Translations under genes and position numbers: made by a program
Assembly (NCBI GenBank): GCA_945910005.1
Contig: OX246738.1
Location: 27,815,303-27,879,302 of the forward strand
Direction: 5' to 3'
Source of the DNA: Isoperla grammatica
Taxonomy: Eukaryota; Arthropoda; Insecta; Plecoptera; Perlodidae
Length of the DNA: 64,000 nt
Notes under the pieces: model-generated
Told to the model about the DNA's origin: nothing
Databases searched by the model: none
What the model saw: the letters and a program-made list of their open reading frames with translations, nothing else
Shown: positions 12,065-25,620 of the stretch, piece by piece
Numbering within the stretch: the stretch's first letter is position 1
How the letters are laid out: every line of letters begins with the position of its first letter

Positions 12065-12283
12065 TTTCTTGCTCAGCAAACCCTTGCGCGCGCAGTTCTT
12101 ATGCTATGTAAAAGGGTAGCCCTTACAACGTATGTCCACAAGGTCACCGCTACGTGCGCTAGTGTCGCGGGGCAGAAGCCGCGCGCAATCGGTTCAATTC
12201 TATTGGATACATTCCATATACTGTGACGTCATCACAAAGATTGTACGTTCGTTGTGGAGTGAGAGGCAAATACAAATACACTA

Positions 12284-12313
12284 CGGCGGGCGGGCGGGTG
12301 GGTGGGTGGGTGC
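12284..12313 (+). repeat. (GGGC/GGGT)n G-rich tract
   Basis: CGGGCGGGCGGGTGGGTGGG with a further TGGG unit provides six GGG runs with 1-base loops. This is a strong G-quadruplex-forming pattern on the plus strand. Confidence 0.85.
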
Positions 12314-12568
12314 TAAACAATGTTAGTTTGAAGAATTTCTACTGGAAAAAGAAGCCCCATAACCTAGTTACTAAACAATCACAGTTTTTAATCTGTAGAG
12401 TGAAAGGTAATCAAAACCAGCTAAACCGCTAAGGCTATAAATACTGTTTATTTAGCGTTTCATGATTAATTGTTTATTTTTGGAATAATGTGCATCATAA
12501 ATTAATGATTTAGGCATATTTATTATTTATCTAAAATGTTTGTGGATAGAAAAAAATATTCTCTATAA

Positions 12569-12890
<322 letters not shown>

Positions 12891-13309
12891 GTAGCATTGT
12901 CAGAACACGAATTTGTATCGGTATAAATGTTGCGTATACACGTTGAGTTCCTCATTTCGTTCTTATATAATTATTGTATTCATTAGAAACACGAAAGCAA
13001 AATGCCACCTTAAACATATTATTATTAATTTCTTACGAATGCGTTGCTGTTGGACAATTTCGTTTTTATCTTCTGGGGTTAAGCTAATTAAATAAAAAAA
13101 AATGTAAAAATAGTCACTCGCGCATGATGCAGATCCAGCCTGCCTGCTGTGTTAATTGTACAGAACACTCATGCCATACTCGACGAGTGTTGACGGTTTG
13201 GTACACTGTCCGTTTTAATCGCCAGTAGTTGGGAGGTTTGTAGTCACCAAATTAATAGTACGATTATTATAAATGTTTTACTAGTACAGAGTTCCATATC
13301 GATACGTAC

Positions 13310-13470
13310 GGGAGTAAGTACATTTGTGAAAAGCCTATTAAAAAATATTTCACATTTTTTTTAGGCAAATAAATTACTTCCGTAGAAAATGTTCGACGAA
13401 ATAATACGAAGAATCTGTTCAAAAATGTATATATTATTTTGGAACAGGTTGGTCATAGCTTGTACTTGGA
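13310..13470. mobile_element. Decayed relative of MITE family D
   Basis: AGTAAGTACATTTGTGAAAAGCC, then AAAATGTTCGACGAAATAAT, GAATCTGTTCAAAAATG and GGAACAGGTTGGTCA follow the order of the 26.4-kb element. The terminal AGAGGGATGTC repeats are not recognisable. The interior motif AAAATGTTCGACGAAATAAT is identical. Confidence 0.65.
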
Positions 13471-15472
13471 CAATATGCCAAGCGATATTCGCTAGTCTCG
13501 CGTTTCTCTACACATACTCGCTTTATCAATACTAAAATTAGTAGAACACATAGAATTTTCAGGTAACGTCTTTTACTGACATTTGATATTCAATAAAGTA
13601 ACATCATTGCTTGAGAAAAGTAAATGTGATATCTGACAATGCTGCTTGTTTAACGAGTCATTGACGAGAAAGTGAGATACGAGAATAAAATAAATACTTT
13701 TAGTCTTTCTGCCAGCTCATGAAATAACTTCAGCAGGCAAGTATAATAAAATAACGATATGTTTACAGAGACCAAGTTGTGCGTTGATATTTTTACGAAT
13801 AAATATTGCCTTTTTATGCAAACACTAACGTAGATTATCCTACTGCGACGGTAATCGAAATAGAGTAGGCTGATGTGTTCATACTACCAACAGCTGTGAA
13901 GGGCTATGATAACAGGCGAAGAGTCTGGGATGGTACTTTATCGGCGGAAATAACGAATAGCCGCGGTGTAGGGGGGACGTTGGAGCGTTGATGCTAATAC
14001 AGGCGGCTTTTAATTTAAGGCACATAATATTGATATGAGTTTATAAAAGTGTAATACATTCACAATAAATGTGACCATGTGACGCGAAGTATCTCTCGTT
14101 ACTCTTACTCCCATATCTAGACTACGAGGGGTCGAATTTACCCCCCGACCCCCCTTCCACCCCCCTTTAAAGCAAAACTTATAAGTGCGCTTGTGCCCAT
14201 AAGAAAACGCCGTAACACAACAGCTCACGTTGTTCCTCAGTGGCGGATTCAGAGAAGTGGCGAAGTGAAAGGCAACACGCTTTCCGCCACTGGTATTCTT
14301 TGAAACAATAAAGCTCAGACACAATAGGATAATAATAACACTGAAGTAATAAACGTAAAGTGTTTCGTGTAAGAAGTTATGATGTGATAAGTTGAATAAC
14401 ATCAGAGTTTCAAGACCAGTCTTGAAAAAGCCACCAACATGAGTGGCGAGACGTCGAGTGAAAACTCTGTACCGTCTAGACGAAACAACCCAGAAGAAAA
14501 TATCAATCTGTTCCCATCTATGGGTCGTGAAAGACTCCAACAACTCAACATCAAAGTTATTATACACTATTAAAAGTACTACGATTACACATATCAATGT
14601 GTCAATGTTGATTCGTGAGGTCTAATTGAATGAGGAGTAAGGACTCAATAAAAATTGATCTACAATATCATGAATATTGTTTTAATGTATAAGGCATAAG
14701 ATACTGTTTGAGCTACCTACACGGCGATTTAACAAATGTTTGATTTGTTATTGTGTTACTAAATAAATAGCAATTACACACACGTGGTGCCCATCTGTCA
14801 CGCAATTCACATCCAGTTAGTGTAACAAACCATCGGTTATATCACAGTGAATTTAACAGTGAAATCACAATGTTAATAGCATTCACTAGTAGAACACCAT
14901 CTTCCACTACGATGAAATTACATCAAACAACTCACTAATCTAGTTGAGCTTAGAAATCTTATACATTATTCGTCAATCATATTGTTTATTAATTTTGTTA
15001 TTGTGGCATAACAAATAAGGCGCTTTTCCGTGAAACGAATTGACTTTAAGTGGCTTATTTAACGGATTTAGGAAGAAAGTAAAAGTTAAGTAAGAGCGCG
15101 TAAAACATAATGAGACGTTTAAGTATGCAACATGTTTTAGGAAGTTAAAATAATAGATCTATAATTGTTGTGTAATAAAATTAATAAGAGCGTGACATTA
15201 ATAACATATGTGAAGCAAAGTGTTGTTGTATTTTTGCTTCTCGGCGGATAGGCGTAATTCTGTGATTATATAACCTAGTTTGTAATCATTTGCGATGAGG
15301 AACAAATGCATCCCGGCAAGATGACTGGCATAACTGGCGGCCTAGTTGTTCGCGAAGTAGTCCTAGCGCACTTCCTCCCGAGCTTGGCACACATTACTAA
15401 AAAGAGCACGCCCTAAACAGCGCAGAAAACGTACCTCTTTGCGTGTGTGTGAAGCATACCAGTATCGATAAA

Positions 15473-15503
15473 GAAGTTCTCTCCCTTGGAGAAGGAGAAC
15501 TTC
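15473..15503. repeat. Short perfect hairpin
   Basis: GAAGTTCT pairs with AGAACTTC around CTCCCTTGGAGAAGG, where CTCC/GGAG adds a few more pairs. It is too short and isolated to call a functional RNA. Confidence 0.5.
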
Positions 15504-15515
15504 ATTATCTACCCT

Positions 15516-15746
15516 AGCTTTGTTCGCCTGTCCTACACTTTACAGTAGTATAAGTCAGTGGCAGTGTTGAATCTTTATTTTGTACCCGTGTAAGTCAATG
15601 TAAAAATTTGTATGACATTCGCTTGTAATTAAAACTACACTAGTGTAGCCAGTGCACGAGATTTTTACACTGGCTATTTAGCTCGTGTAAGACGCTTTGC
15701 TACACTGGCCAATGGAGGACCCAGTGTAAGACAGGCGAACGAAGCT
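15516..15746. mobile_element. MITE with AGCTTTGTTCGCCTGTC termini
   Basis: AGCTTTGTTCGCCTGTCCTA opens and TAAGACAGGCGAACGAAGCT closes. The interior has several GTGTAAG/CTACACTGG repeats in both orientations, so it can fold further. A separate perfect hairpin (GAAGTTCT ... AGAACTTC, 15,473-15,503) lies just outside. Confidence 0.72.
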
Positions 15747-17017
15747 CTTGACAGGCACAGCATTTAAAAATCGTGCCCGTTCGTACGTATATTCGTTGGG
15801 GCGTGACATTGCCGATAGGAGAAAAACGGTGCCCCTGCCATCGGCTATACTTGGGAGACCTACTCAGTACTCACCTACTGCACACTGGTACGGATCTTTA
15901 GATGGAAGAGAGAAAGTTATAATAATACAACTTTAGATATAAAGGAAACAAAAAACACCCCCCCCCCCTCCCCCCCCAAAAAAAACAGAACGAATTCCAT
16001 AAATTTATAACGGAAACGCTCGCTTCGCTCGCTTAGTGATCAACTGAACATGGTGATTGAGTGCGTCCTCCATAGTTGATCTTGAGGGGTCGTTCTACAA
16101 GGGCGTTGAGGGGGTGATTGATTCTGTTCTCCATCACAATCAGTCCATAGATGGGACAATGGTGGCGCCTACAGGAGCCAAGCGTCCATCTCAGATGATT
16201 AACGAGACCGAAGGGAAACATACTGGACAGTTGATGACGTGGCTGCTGCATGGGCAGACGACACTGTTGCAACATTTTCCTCATGAGCGAAATATGATTG
16301 AATATTATATGTATTGACATTTTCAGTTAGAGTAATTAATGGGTAGATCGCTGACGATGTTCCAAAACATTTAGTCTATAAATAAAAACAAGTCGACTGG
16401 CAGTAATAATTTGATACCAAATTTAATAGATATTTATAACAAGAACCATATCATTAAGTACCTTATCGTTATCCCAAATGGAACTTTTTCTAATTATAAA
16501 TTAAATGTTTGAAATTATAAATTAAAAAAAGAGCAAAGCAAAGTTCTTCCAGTGCGCTAGAAAGAGCACTTACTAAAGTATAAAGGAACTGTTTTATTGC
16601 GTCAGCACCCAAATAAAACGTGTGTATTGTAATTAATTGTACCGGTAAAGCAGTGCAATGCGGACATTCGGTCTCACCCATGACCAACCCACACGCCATA
16701 ATGTGGGTTACTTGGACGCCATTTTGTTTTTTATTTCCGCAATATAAGTACGAAAGTTCCAACAAAGGGCGTATAACTACTTTACGACTATATTGTTGTT
16801 ATACAATAACGTAAACTTAATTGTACAACGATTTAACATAGATGACTGGAAATAGGTTGGTACCGGTACGTGTTTGTGCTCCAAAACAGAGCGTAGGATG
16901 CATCCGTCACTCACCACACATATACTGTGCACGGGAGAACCCCCTAGCCAACATGTATATCGTACACGTTTCAAGCGCTTCTAAAATATCAACCATTTCA
17001 GGAGCTTTCAAATGGAG

Positions 17018-17200
17018 TAGGGGTCAAATGCATGGTCGTTCCTCACGTGTTCCTCAACTCAGCCTTTCTTCTGACTCGCCTAACTACCAATCACAGGGCA
17101 GTCTACATGGCAATACTGCTCTGTGATTGGTAGTTGGGCGAGTCTGAGGAAAGGCTGAGTTGAGGAACACGTGAGGAACGACTATGCATTTGACCCTAGG
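17018..17200. mobile_element. Palindromic MITE family A, copy 1
   Basis: Arms of about 80 bp pair almost perfectly: GGGTCAAATGCATGGTCGTT and CTCACGTGTTCCTCAACTCA on the left, their complements ending ATGCATTTGACCCTA on the right. The centre holds ACCAATCAC ... GTGATTGGT. There is no ORF of its own. A second copy lies at 21,492-21,675. Confidence 0.85.
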
Positions 17201-19652
17201 TCTTTAACGTTTATCTATGACCTCATTTACTGATAACGCACAACCAGGCCTAAATATTATATAATAATTCAAATATATGTCATATTATATAGTGTAGGTT
17301 TTATGCACGTCGAAAAAGAAGAAAAATAATTATAAATAAAATGAAAGCACCAAAGAAATTTTTTGGAAGTTAATTAAAAATGTTTTTTAAAGGTTAATAT
17401 TAATATTAAGAAGGGTCAGCTTATTAGCAACAAAAGGCCACGTGGTTTGTCCCACTATCAGGAAGCACATAGCGATTTGTTGTCACGGCCGCACATATGA
17501 GTTCGTATCTATATTCTGCGAATAATGATATACTGCTCAAATGAATTAAACAAATTAAAACAGTTTGACGATCAGTGTACCGTGCCCAGTGTAATACAAT
17601 AGGTTTATATCTGCTAAATATAAACTAACGGCTCATTTTGGAGATGTTTTATTAAATATTGTGTTTGATTTAAACTTTATATAAAATCAGGATTTTAAAG
17701 TTACAGACAATTTTGAAGCGTAATACACTAAGCTACTAGTCATATCGGTAACAATGAGAAGCGGTAATTTTCTATGTAACTTTATTTTTAAACGTAGTAT
17801 GTCTCACGGCATAATATAATGTTTGTGCCAAGGTTCGTTACCTACGTTGTGAGTTGTGACACTGGTGTGAGACATGGATAGTTCACGTTTGTATTCAAAA
17901 CTAAAACTGTGAAATGTACGGGTATGTTATAACCGACATGGTCTAATTACGTTCGTTTACTATTTATTACCACTACTAACCGACGTGTATTCTTGACGAT
18001 TAGTACATTTCTATTGCTGGATGAGAGCTCCACTACGATGGGAGCAAACTAAAGGCCAGTAACGTCTGAATACGTACAGTTAAAAAGTTCAGCGCACAGT
18101 CTATTCACATAGAATTCCAATCAAGATGCAACGGCATATTTCTCAACGCAAATAATTAATAACAACACTGTTAAAAGGTGTTCGTAGAATACTGATCTGA
18201 TTATTTTCAGCACATTATTTGATCATGGGTTGAAGTTGTTTATTAATGTGTAAGATTTTATTTCGACATCACTCAAAAACAAAGTTTGTCTGCATGACAA
18301 TCATGTTGCATACCATTGTTTAATAATGTCGTATGGTACTTTTTAACGTAATGTTTATAATCACAATGGTCTTATATTATATCTGATATCATTTTGGCAA
18401 CGAGTGAAATATTTTGGATATGGATTACACAAACGCCGAGCGAGGTTGTACAATTTCAATACTTTCAACGACTGAAACATATCTACAAATTTGCTTTCAG
18501 TTCTTCAAGAGCTTCGATCAGAAACCGTAACGACATCAATAGCCACAACAGGAACGTCTATATTAATCCGGCCCACGTCACGTGCGCGCGCAGAGAATGG
18601 GCCGGCGTAATTTGCCAGCGCGGGAAATATGAATTTGAAATCAATCAACATGGTTTTTAATTTTGAAAAACAATTCGTTAGTATTTTCGTTGCCGATCAT
18701 CGACTTTTTAATTTTCGCTTATATCGTGTGCATGCCCAGTTTATTTGCTAAGGGAGGTTGGGGAGTAGATACACTTGCTGGTTCACTGACTAAAGACAAC
18801 CAAGTGCGCTACTGGGTAAACTATGTCACAAACGGGTAAATACCATCACAAGGACAACAATAACAATACAGGTGCGAGGTATGGTGAGGTACACCGCGTT
18901 AACTTGCATAAACACACAATTACTACCGTTGCTGGACACAGCTGTTCTTGTTGAGTTGTCTCACTTTCACAAACCGTGAGTCCCGAGAAGAAGAAATCCT
19001 ATTTATGACTTCTCGTCTCAATACTTCTAAGTGAACAGTAACAATGCCAATTACAACAATAAAAGCGAAAGTCGTTATGCGAGGCACATGCCAGGTGTGC
19101 ATTAGGTGCTTGTGGGGTAATAACGTACAAGTTGTATTATTACTTACAAATTGATTTTTGTTGGAAATCTACTAGAAATTCTCGTCAAAATGTGGTTGTT
19201 CGCCTAGGTAGCGAATTTCTATAAGAAAACAGAGATTTTGTCAAAACGAAAGCTTGTTAAAACTATTCAAACATCAATGGGCCACCAAAACTCTTTGTGT
19301 GGCTGTGTATCGTCCAATCCCGCGAAAAGTGTGATTTAAAACGCATACAATTCTGTATTGCTTTTGTCGCTAGGAAATAGCATATGACATTCCTTAGATA
19401 ATTTATAATGATATATTTTTCGGATGTTTGTGTCAATTATAATGTGTTAAACCCCTTTTTAAATTTCTAAATTATGTTCAAAAAAATATCACAAAGAGGT
19501 TTTAATTTTAATTTTTATTTGATAAAAAAAATGCTGTTACGATTTCATTGGGATTCACATAGTTTTTATTTTATTGAGATAATTTTAAGACAATATAGCG
19601 CAATATTTAAGCGTTAAATCATGCTTTGCGGGGAGTTGGAAGGCATCCAGCC

Positions 19653-20013
19653 CACTGGCGTCGGAACCGGGGGGGGGGGGGCAAGGGGGGCATTGCCCCC
19701 CGTAACTTTCATGCCATGGGGGCATGGGGGGGGGGGCAGATTTTAAGAGTTGAAAATATATATTATATGTATGTGGTATGTGGTATTAAAAATATACGTT
19801 TATAAGCATATTGCATTTAAATCATGTATTCAAAAGTGTATTTTTGACATGGTAACCTCTGACTCAAATTTTGTATAATCATACATATTATAACTATAAA
19901 ACAACTTTTTTTAATCCATTTTTATTTACCATCACCATCTAAATTGATAATGGAAATGCCCCCCCCCCCCCCCCCCCCTCCCCCCTTATAACAAAAACGT
20001 TCCGACGCGCCTG
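19653..20013. mobile_element. Inverted-repeat element with internal poly(G)/poly(C) ends
   Basis: CACTGGCGTCGGAACC opens and GTTCCGACGCGCCTG closes. Next to the left end are poly(G) runs with a GGGGGGCATTGCCCCCC hairpin; next to the right end is a long poly(C) run. The middle is AT-rich. The G and C tracts are therefore part of the terminal repeats of one element, not independent microsatellites. Confidence 0.65.
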
Positions 20014-20184
20014 ATCCAGCCTCAGACAACGAAATCACTGTATCAATTATAATCTAACGCACGTTTTTGGTAAGTATATATTTATACAAGCTTAGGCGTA
20101 CATCTAATATGTCAACGATACGCCAACCTCGTAAACGAGACGACGTGTGGGTGATAACGAATACGAGAAAACTCCTCGTGACAT

Positions 20185-20240
20185 TCATGCCCCATCCAGG
20201 ATTCGAACCTGGAACACGATTTACTAAAGCCAAGGTCCGA
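20185..20240 (-). mobile_element. tRNA-like pol III B-box fragment (SINE or tRNA pseudogene)
   Basis: On the minus strand CCAGGTTCGAATCCTGG forms a perfect five-pair T arm with a canonical TTCGAAT loop, followed by ATGGGGC. No A box, anticodon arm or matching 5' acceptor strand can be found upstream, so this is not an intact tRNA gene. A SINE head or old tRNA fragment is more likely. Confidence 0.5.
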
Positions 20241-20981
20241 ATTCAACAACAAGCTCCGATTTTTTAATCTCAGTTTGGTAACAATAGTTTTAACCATTGT
20301 TTACACATTGTTGTATGATTTGTACATTGTTTACATTCAAAATGCATGGAAGTGGCGATGTTTGTCCGTAGTAAATCCCTTCAACTACTGGCTATTGGAG
20401 GTTAGAAGTTTGTTAAAACCGGTATTAGGATTTTCAGACGGTTTCACAAAGGTTTTGACTTCGTATTATTCATGTTTCCATTCGTGTGTTAATTGAACCG
20501 CTTACATCGTTGGGACTTGAGAATTGAACGCGGGCTAGCTTCGCTTCGAGCCGCAGCGCGACACTCAAATAAACTCATTACACATTAATTCCAGTTATGA
20601 ACGAGTTACGCTCCGTGCACTCGAAAGTGAACATTTCTTTTCAATTTAAATTTTATGTAAGCACGAAACAGTTCCGTAATAATCGGACTTCCTCCGTGAG
20701 TGAATTGCTCGAGGCTGGTAATGAAGGCAGCTCTAGTGCAGCTCGCGACGACCCGGAGGCGTCTTGTAACTTTTTCATTAGGGAATACTTAATTAAGCCT
20801 GGTTCGTCTGCGATGTCATTTCTCCACAGAGATGACACTTTAATTAAAATACTGTATGCTTGACATTCCATTGATTTAAGCTACTAGACGTCAACAACAT
20901 CGTATAGTCAACACTTCAGTAGGTTTGGCTTCCCTATTTCATAATATGTTTCCAAACATAATAATATTATTACATAAAGAG

Positions 20982-21183
20982 ATGGCTCTGCCTAAGCAAA
21001 TGCGGCTCTGATTTCGGAAATCACCGACTCGATACCCATCAACAGCAATCGTGACTGACGTTTTTTCTGAGGCTTCCCTCAGTCACAAGGGGAATTCTGG
21101 GGTTGAGTCATGCTAACAGTCTCCGGACATTCCTTCCCAACCAACTTATTCCAAATACCACAATACCTACTACTTAGTTACAA
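20982..21183 (+). mobile_element. tRNA-derived SINE, copy 1
   Basis: The head contains a degraded pol III B box (GACTCGATACCC near 21,028). A body with CTGAGGCTTCCCTCAG follows, then the tail CGGACATTCCTTCCCAACCA. The same order, including the tail sequence almost exactly, recurs at 58,888-59,083. Two copies in one window mark this as a dispersed SINE family. No poly(A) tail is obvious; the tail is followed by an A-rich stretch with AAACAAAC repeats. Confidence 0.7.
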
Positions 21184-21491
21184 AAAACAAACAAAAAACA
21201 AAACATAACGAATGCCATAAGTCTAATGGAGACGCTTGCTTAATGATAGCCTCTTAATTTATCCGTTTAATACCACGTATCATATCCTTAATAATTGAAT
21301 GTTGATAAATGTTAGCATTAAAAAAGAAATATTTGCATGATACATATACCGTAATAGAATGTACTGATTTGCTGACGCTGATTATCTTTCATATGAACAA
21401 CCTCATTTGAGAAATTTCTGTTTCACTTCTTGGCACAAATCAACACGCACCATAATACAATAACAATCTTCCATAAGAATCCCTGATGCAA

Positions 21492-21675
21492 AGGGTGAAA
21501 TGCATAGTCGTTCCTCACGTGCTCTTCAACTCAGCCTTTCCTCAAACTCTCCTGCAACCACCAATCACAAAGCAGTCCACGTGGTAATACTGCTCTGTGA
21601 TTGGTGGTTGGGCGAGTCTGAGGAAAGGCTGAGTTGAGGAGCACGTGAGGAACGAGGAACTATGCATTTGACCCT
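21492..21675. mobile_element. Palindromic MITE family A, copy 2
   Basis: It has the same terminal AGGGT(C/G)AAATGCAT, the same GTTCCTCACGTG block and the same central inverted CCAAT boxes as the 17-kb copy. It has a few substitutions and a small GAGGAAC duplication in the right arm. Both copies contain CACGTG in each arm. Confidence 0.85.
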
Positions 21676-23241
21676 AACTCTTGAAGTGTCTCTCTTCAGG
21701 TCACTAAATAGGTATATAAGGGTATTTGGGATGCTCGTTCGGTCGAAATATCAGAATAGCTACATCCCAACATTTGCTTTATGACTAAGGCAACAAATTC
21801 GGCAAACAAAATTCAGTCGTCCAGAATCAAACCGGTAACCTCCCTAATTATTAGTGTCTATCGGTATACCGACCATACCGCGACCGTATTTAAGATAAAG
21901 GTATAAATTAGCAAGTGCAGGACTTAAATAAACTTCCACGTTATAATTACAAAAAGTAATTAATTATATTCTTGTCGGGTGATCGAGCCGATTAAAGTGA
22001 GTAGGATCGCTTGAACACGTAGAATTGATCGCCAATACCGTCCACGGCTGCGAGACTATGCAAAGTGAAATATTGCCGGTTCCGTATATACGTGTTTGCC
22101 ACACTTTATATTATATGTGCATGAAACCTGTCTTGTGCAATACTAAGGTCTGCGAAGGTCTCCCAACATGTTATACAATAACTCAAATTACACTCTGTCT
22201 TTCTTTTCAGGCGATTCCGGCGAATGATTTGTTTATTGATTTCTACCATGAACTAATGTATTTACACCCATATTCATTTTCAAACTATCCGAGCTGGGTT
22301 ACTCTAACTTCTTACTTTAAGTTTTTCTTTCTATTTTACAATCTAATTCAGAATTAAAAGTGATTTTTCTTTAAGAGGAACAATACATATCATTGCAATT
22401 CTTTCATTATCTACGTTGGGCATTTTGTAATTCCGAAAAACTTTAATAGTATTGTTTGTTATCCAGTAAAGCGATGGGATTTTTACTGTAATTGAAAACA
22501 ATACTGATAATAAATCAAGAAATTACGGATCTTCCTGTGTCTATTGAACTGGCTGCATATTTATTGTTCGTCGTCGTACACGATTTGTACAATCATGACT
22601 CCGCCTCATGTAACCTGTCGAAGTCAACGCACCTTATGCTCATTGAAGAGAGACTATTGAAAAAACACAAACGAAATTACGATAAATAGTTTTTTTCGTA
22701 TACAGAAATAGAAATATTGTCCCTGAACTGACACGAAAAAAAAAATTTTATTCGATCTGGAAGAATCGTGCTACACAAACCATTCACAAACCGAGAACAG
22801 GTAGTTTTACTTCGGTTTAAACTGTGAATAAATGTGTTATGATGTAACAGAAATAAAAATAATTTCACTTTAATATTCTGTAGCCGAAAGTCTAGTTGCA
22901 TCATTTCTATCTTTAATCACTTTCTGTTATATCGACAATCGAGGGGATTATGCCCAAGGCTTTACCCGCAAGCTTATAAAATTAGTGCAATCGGCTTATA
23001 TTATGTACACGACGTAAACAGATGTTGAAATGTAATCTTGAAACACGGTTCTTTCAGCAGAATCACATTATTTAGCGCATCCAATGTGAGGTAGAAATTA
23101 ATGATCAATTAACGTCTGCTCCAACGGATACACCACACTATTTTTTTTTTTTATAGACATTACGATTGTAAAAATAACCATGTGGCCGTGTTTTATTTTC
23201 AGGTGAACATTCAATATGCACCAATCAAATAAAGATCTAAC

Positions 23242-23549
23242 AATAGGGCACTAGCAACACCGAAAGACAACAATGGAACAAATGAATTAAACTGATGGAC
23301 AAACCATCAGCTGTCAAAATAATAAAATTACAACCATAGAAATAAAAACAAGTATAGCAATAGTAACTGCTCACCATTTAAAACTTTTAATAATAGACAA
23401 CCACTAAGTGAAAGTTTTGTATGTGTATTTGTTTGTTTTTGTTTTGTTTTCCAAAATCAGACGAAATTATTTTTTGCCAGCTTGTTGTTTGTCCATCGAT
23501 TCAATTCATTTGTTTCATTGTTGTCTTTTGGTGTTGCTAGTGCCCTATA
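23242..23549. mobile_element. TA-flanked MITE with ~75-bp inverted repeats
   Basis: TA|GGGCACTAGCAACACC begins the element and GGTGTTGCTAGTGCCC|TA ends it. The arms extend through GACAACAATGGAACAAATGA on the left and its counterpart on the right. A TA target duplication fits a Tc1/mariner-like or PIF-like origin. The interior is about 150 bp of AT-rich DNA. Confidence 0.82.
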
Positions 23550-24390
23550 GAGTTGCTGCTTAGTGACACATATTTTGTCTACAAAAAAAACTTGTGTGAT
23601 AAGTAACGTTGAACACGTGTTAAAAAAAATTTAAAACAAAACATGTTTAGGTATAGGCCTACCAAAGATTGGTTATACTATTTAAAAAAGTCGAATTAAT
23701 GGGGTTTTGAGTATGCTCATTCAAACCGAATACATTATTTGACGAAAAAGGAAAAATATGGCGGGAGATGGTATGAGTTTAAAATGGCGATAAAAGAATT
23801 ATAATTAATTTTTTATGAAACGTAAATATTTTCCTACTAAGACTAAACGTTAAATTTGTTTACACTCGTACGGCCATCACAGTGTTCAACTGAAATGCAA
23901 ATTTTGATTATTTGTCAATTTAAATATGTGAAAAAAACAAATGTTTTAACAACTTTTTATAATATATGACTATAAATTCTTTTGCAAAGATTGTTAGCTA
24001 TTTTGTGGCATATCAAATATATTAGTTTTGAACTGTTGTGTCGTGATGGAAGGAAAACTGCCCCAAAACCGATGTGTTAACTTCACTTTGCTTGGTTCAG
24101 ATGAAATAGGACGATCGACGTTGAAAGGTGCTGATCAAATGAGTTTAGATTTAAATTAATTAGGAATACTAATAAAATAGTCCCAATTTATTTATTATTA
24201 CTTAAGAATGTGACTACATTAATTATATATATATACATATATATATTACACCCGGATAACCACGATGGGATGGGTGTGTTAGTGTGATGATCGTCATGAG
24301 CTGCGAATCCATTAAATGTACATGTTTAAAAATCGAATATATTCCTGAAAATATCCCGGAGGTGAGTTTTCTCGCCTCCCAATCCAACTC

Positions 24391-24593
24391 CCCCCCCCCC
24401 CCCCCCCCCCCCCCTCCCGCCACATCTCTAAAGGTTAGAGGGTCCAATGAAACAATTCGCTGCAACCCACTCTGTGATTTTTGAACGATATATCCTTCCA
24501 ATGCAACATGAGATCGGTTCTGAATGGCCCAAGTCCGTGAAACATGATGTGTTCATAATCAGCCTGGGTGGGGGGGGGGGGGGGGGGGGGGGA
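24391..24593. repeat. Poly(C) tract and poly(G) tract 150 bp apart
   Basis: C24 (about 24,391-24,414) and G24 (about 24,569-24,592) are on the same strand, so single strands could fold back over ~150 bp. The surrounding arms do not pair clearly. Confidence 0.8.
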
Positions 24594-25217
24594 GAGGATT
24601 TGTCACAAACCGTTCGGTAACTCATTGACACGCATACATATTTATTCGAAACATATGTAGCCGATTCGTAATGTATGCCAGCTTAGTATGATACTTGCAA
24701 TACATCAATACAATGGGTTCGGGGTAAAAAATATTACACAATAAAATATGTAAAACAATAATATAATATAAGGGAATTCCGGATTCCCACTCTTTTTAAA
24801 TGGTATAATGTCCACTAGTGAAAATAAGTTCTTGTAACTGAGTTTATTGGACAAAAAAACAAATGTATTTTATTTAGTTTTCGTTTACTAATCAATATTC
24901 AATAAAAGTGTACGTAGTAATTAATACAGATACGATACGATAAATATTGGAAATAATTGACGACAACTTTTCGGAGACAGTAGTCGTAAGCAGAAACCAC
25001 CTTTGTTAATGCTGTAATAGTTTGAATTTAGACGTTCGCCTGTAATTATCCGAAAAGCTTGATTAATGAATTACCGCATAGTTAACCAAATAAGTAGAAG
25101 AGAAAATAGAGAGAAAGATGATTAATGAACTGAGTTTAAAATAAACATGGCCGTGTATTTAATTAACGCTGTATATAGGCAATATTAAGTTAAACAGCTA
25201 AGGAAGGATACTCTTAG

Positions 25218-25620
25218 TAAAACAATCGCATGTAATGTTCATTTTTTAAAATTATTATATCTCAAGAAATCCAGAATGCTACTCGAAATCGAAATTCTGA
25301 GTCTGCAGCGCACTGTGGTTTTGTAAGCCTTACAGACTGAATGATAAATATTAAATATATTATATCAAATATTATAAAATCAATCAAAGTGAGAGAATTA
25401 GCAAAGTAGTTATTTGAGTAGTAAATCAATAACTAATAATTACTAATTAGTAATGAAAATTCAATAGAAATAACCACCATATATCCCGTTCAGACTGATT
25501 AAAATGTTGGATAGATTTAGTGGCGCTTACCAGACCGCAGTGTGATACATACTCAGATTTTAGATTTATTGCAACATTCTTGAGATATACAATTACAAAA
25601 TTTAACGTTTGTGCGGTTTT
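25218..25620. mobile_element. Inverted-repeat element family B, copy 1
   Basis: The left arm carries TATATCTCAAGAAATCCAGA, AATTCTGAGTCTGCAGCGCA and TGTGGTTTTGTAAGCC. The right arm carries the complements (GCTTACCAGACCGCAGTGTG and CATTCTTGAGATATA). The interior is AT-rich. A relative occurs at 49,090-49,637, which shows a dispersed family. Confidence 0.75.

Noticed and set aside
14010..14597. 195-codon open frame, the longest in the window (minus strand)
   Set aside because: Composition is not protein-like, no motif is recognisable, it crosses a C-rich tract and a hAT-like CAGTGGCGGATTCAG motif, and no promoter or splice context supports it.
16033..16320. Stretch open on both strands (86 and 95 codons)
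   Set aside because: Neither frame resembles a known protein, and overlapping open frames of this length occur by chance. Left unassigned.
20185..20297. Intact tRNA gene
   Set aside because: Only a perfect T arm and B box are present; no A box, anticodon arm or acceptor pairing could be drawn.
20597..20871. Overlapping open frames on both strands
   Set aside because: No family resemblance; explained by a local lack of stop codons in a slightly GC-richer patch.
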